NCBI GenBank assembly: GCA_021822115.1
Contig: JAJZSA010000041.1
Location: 1 to 22,735 of the forward strand
DNA: 22,735 bases
Origin: Pseudomonadota bacterium
GTDB taxonomy: Bacteria; Pseudomonadota; Gammaproteobacteria; Burkholderiales; Gallionellaceae
Direction: 5' to 3'
A program made the position numbers and the translations under genes. Numbering within the stretch: the stretch's first letter is position 1; each line of letters starts with the position of its first letter. Positions 22,618 to 22,735 of this stretch are shown here, piece after piece. The notes beneath the pieces were generated by a model. The model was not told where the DNA came from and ran no database searches. It saw only the letters and a list, made by a program, of their open reading frames with translations.

Positions 22618-22735
22618 ATGCCAAAGATGAAGACCAAGAGCAGCGCGAAGAAACGCTTCAGCGTTCGCGCTGGTGGCAGCATCAAACGCGGTCAAGCGTT
22701 CAAGCGCCACATCCTCACCAAGAAAACCACCAAGA
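22618..22735 (+). CDS. rpmI: 50S ribosomal protein L35 (bL35), 3' truncated by window end
   Basis: The 39 codons present start [18 protein letters not shown] and continue [18 protein letters not shown], the bL35 signature of a short basic protein (usually about 65 residues). ACGGAG lies eight bases before the ATG. Position after infC is standard, with rplT expected next outside the window. Confidence 0.96.
   Translation, partial: MPKMKTKSSAKKRFSVRAGGSIKRGQAFKRHILTKKTTK

Overview
The window is a GC-rich proteobacterial chromosome segment. It is most likely from a betaproteobacterium, perhaps near the Nitrosomonadales/Gallionellaceae; this rests on gene order and protein character, not on a database search. 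Support comes from a divergent rne/rluC start, an rpsF-priB-rpsR-rplI-dnaB block, and tRNA-Val(GAC) followed by thrS-infC-rpmI. Nearly all genes have plausible ribosome-binding sites. Several neighbours overlap by the 4-base ATGA pattern, which marks operons.

Region by region. (1) 1-1305: the first codons of rne on the minus strand, a long rne leader with a good promoter, and rluC divergently on plus. (2) 1306-8453 is a mosaic accessory stretch. It holds an AbrB/PIN toxin-antitoxin pair with a perfect palindromic operator, an MFS exporter, and a low-GC gene with a PD-(D/E)xK (NERD-like) nuclease core. A truncated copy of an isochorismatase-family gene follows, then an RHH/ParE toxin-antitoxin pair, the intact isochorismatase-family gene, a small unknown gene, rlmM and a TRIC/UPF0126 membrane protein gene. 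(3) 8454-10256: a HAD phosphatase and an S49 (SppA-type) protease. These often sit near rluC in related genomes, so region 2 looks like an insertion zone. (4) 10384-16582: tesA and a DUF255 thioredoxin-domain gene on minus, divergent from ybbA-ybbP on plus. A DUF559 nuclease gene sits inside the ybbA-ybbP operon. (5) 16594-19675: the ribosomal/replication block with a strong promoter and terminators. (6) 19710-22735: tRNA-Val, thrS with an unusual terminator-like leader hairpin, infC with a non-ATG start, and the start of rpmI.

Two dispersed palindromic repeat families run through the window. One matches the 20-base pattern ATTCCC-N8-GGGAAT known as dRS3 in Neisseria, or close variants; it occurs singly or as inverted pairs at gene ends. 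The other is a GCCCTCTCCCC plus hairpin element with three copies. Two of these bracket the DUF559 gene in inverted orientation and one lies in frame inside rlmM. The DUF559 gene with its bracketing repeats is the best candidate here for an undescribed mobile cassette.

The core genes are conventional housekeeping: rRNA modification (rluC, rlmM), ribosomal proteins, primosome and helicase, and translation initiation. The accessory genes are mostly toxin-antitoxin, nuclease and transport functions with signs of transfer.
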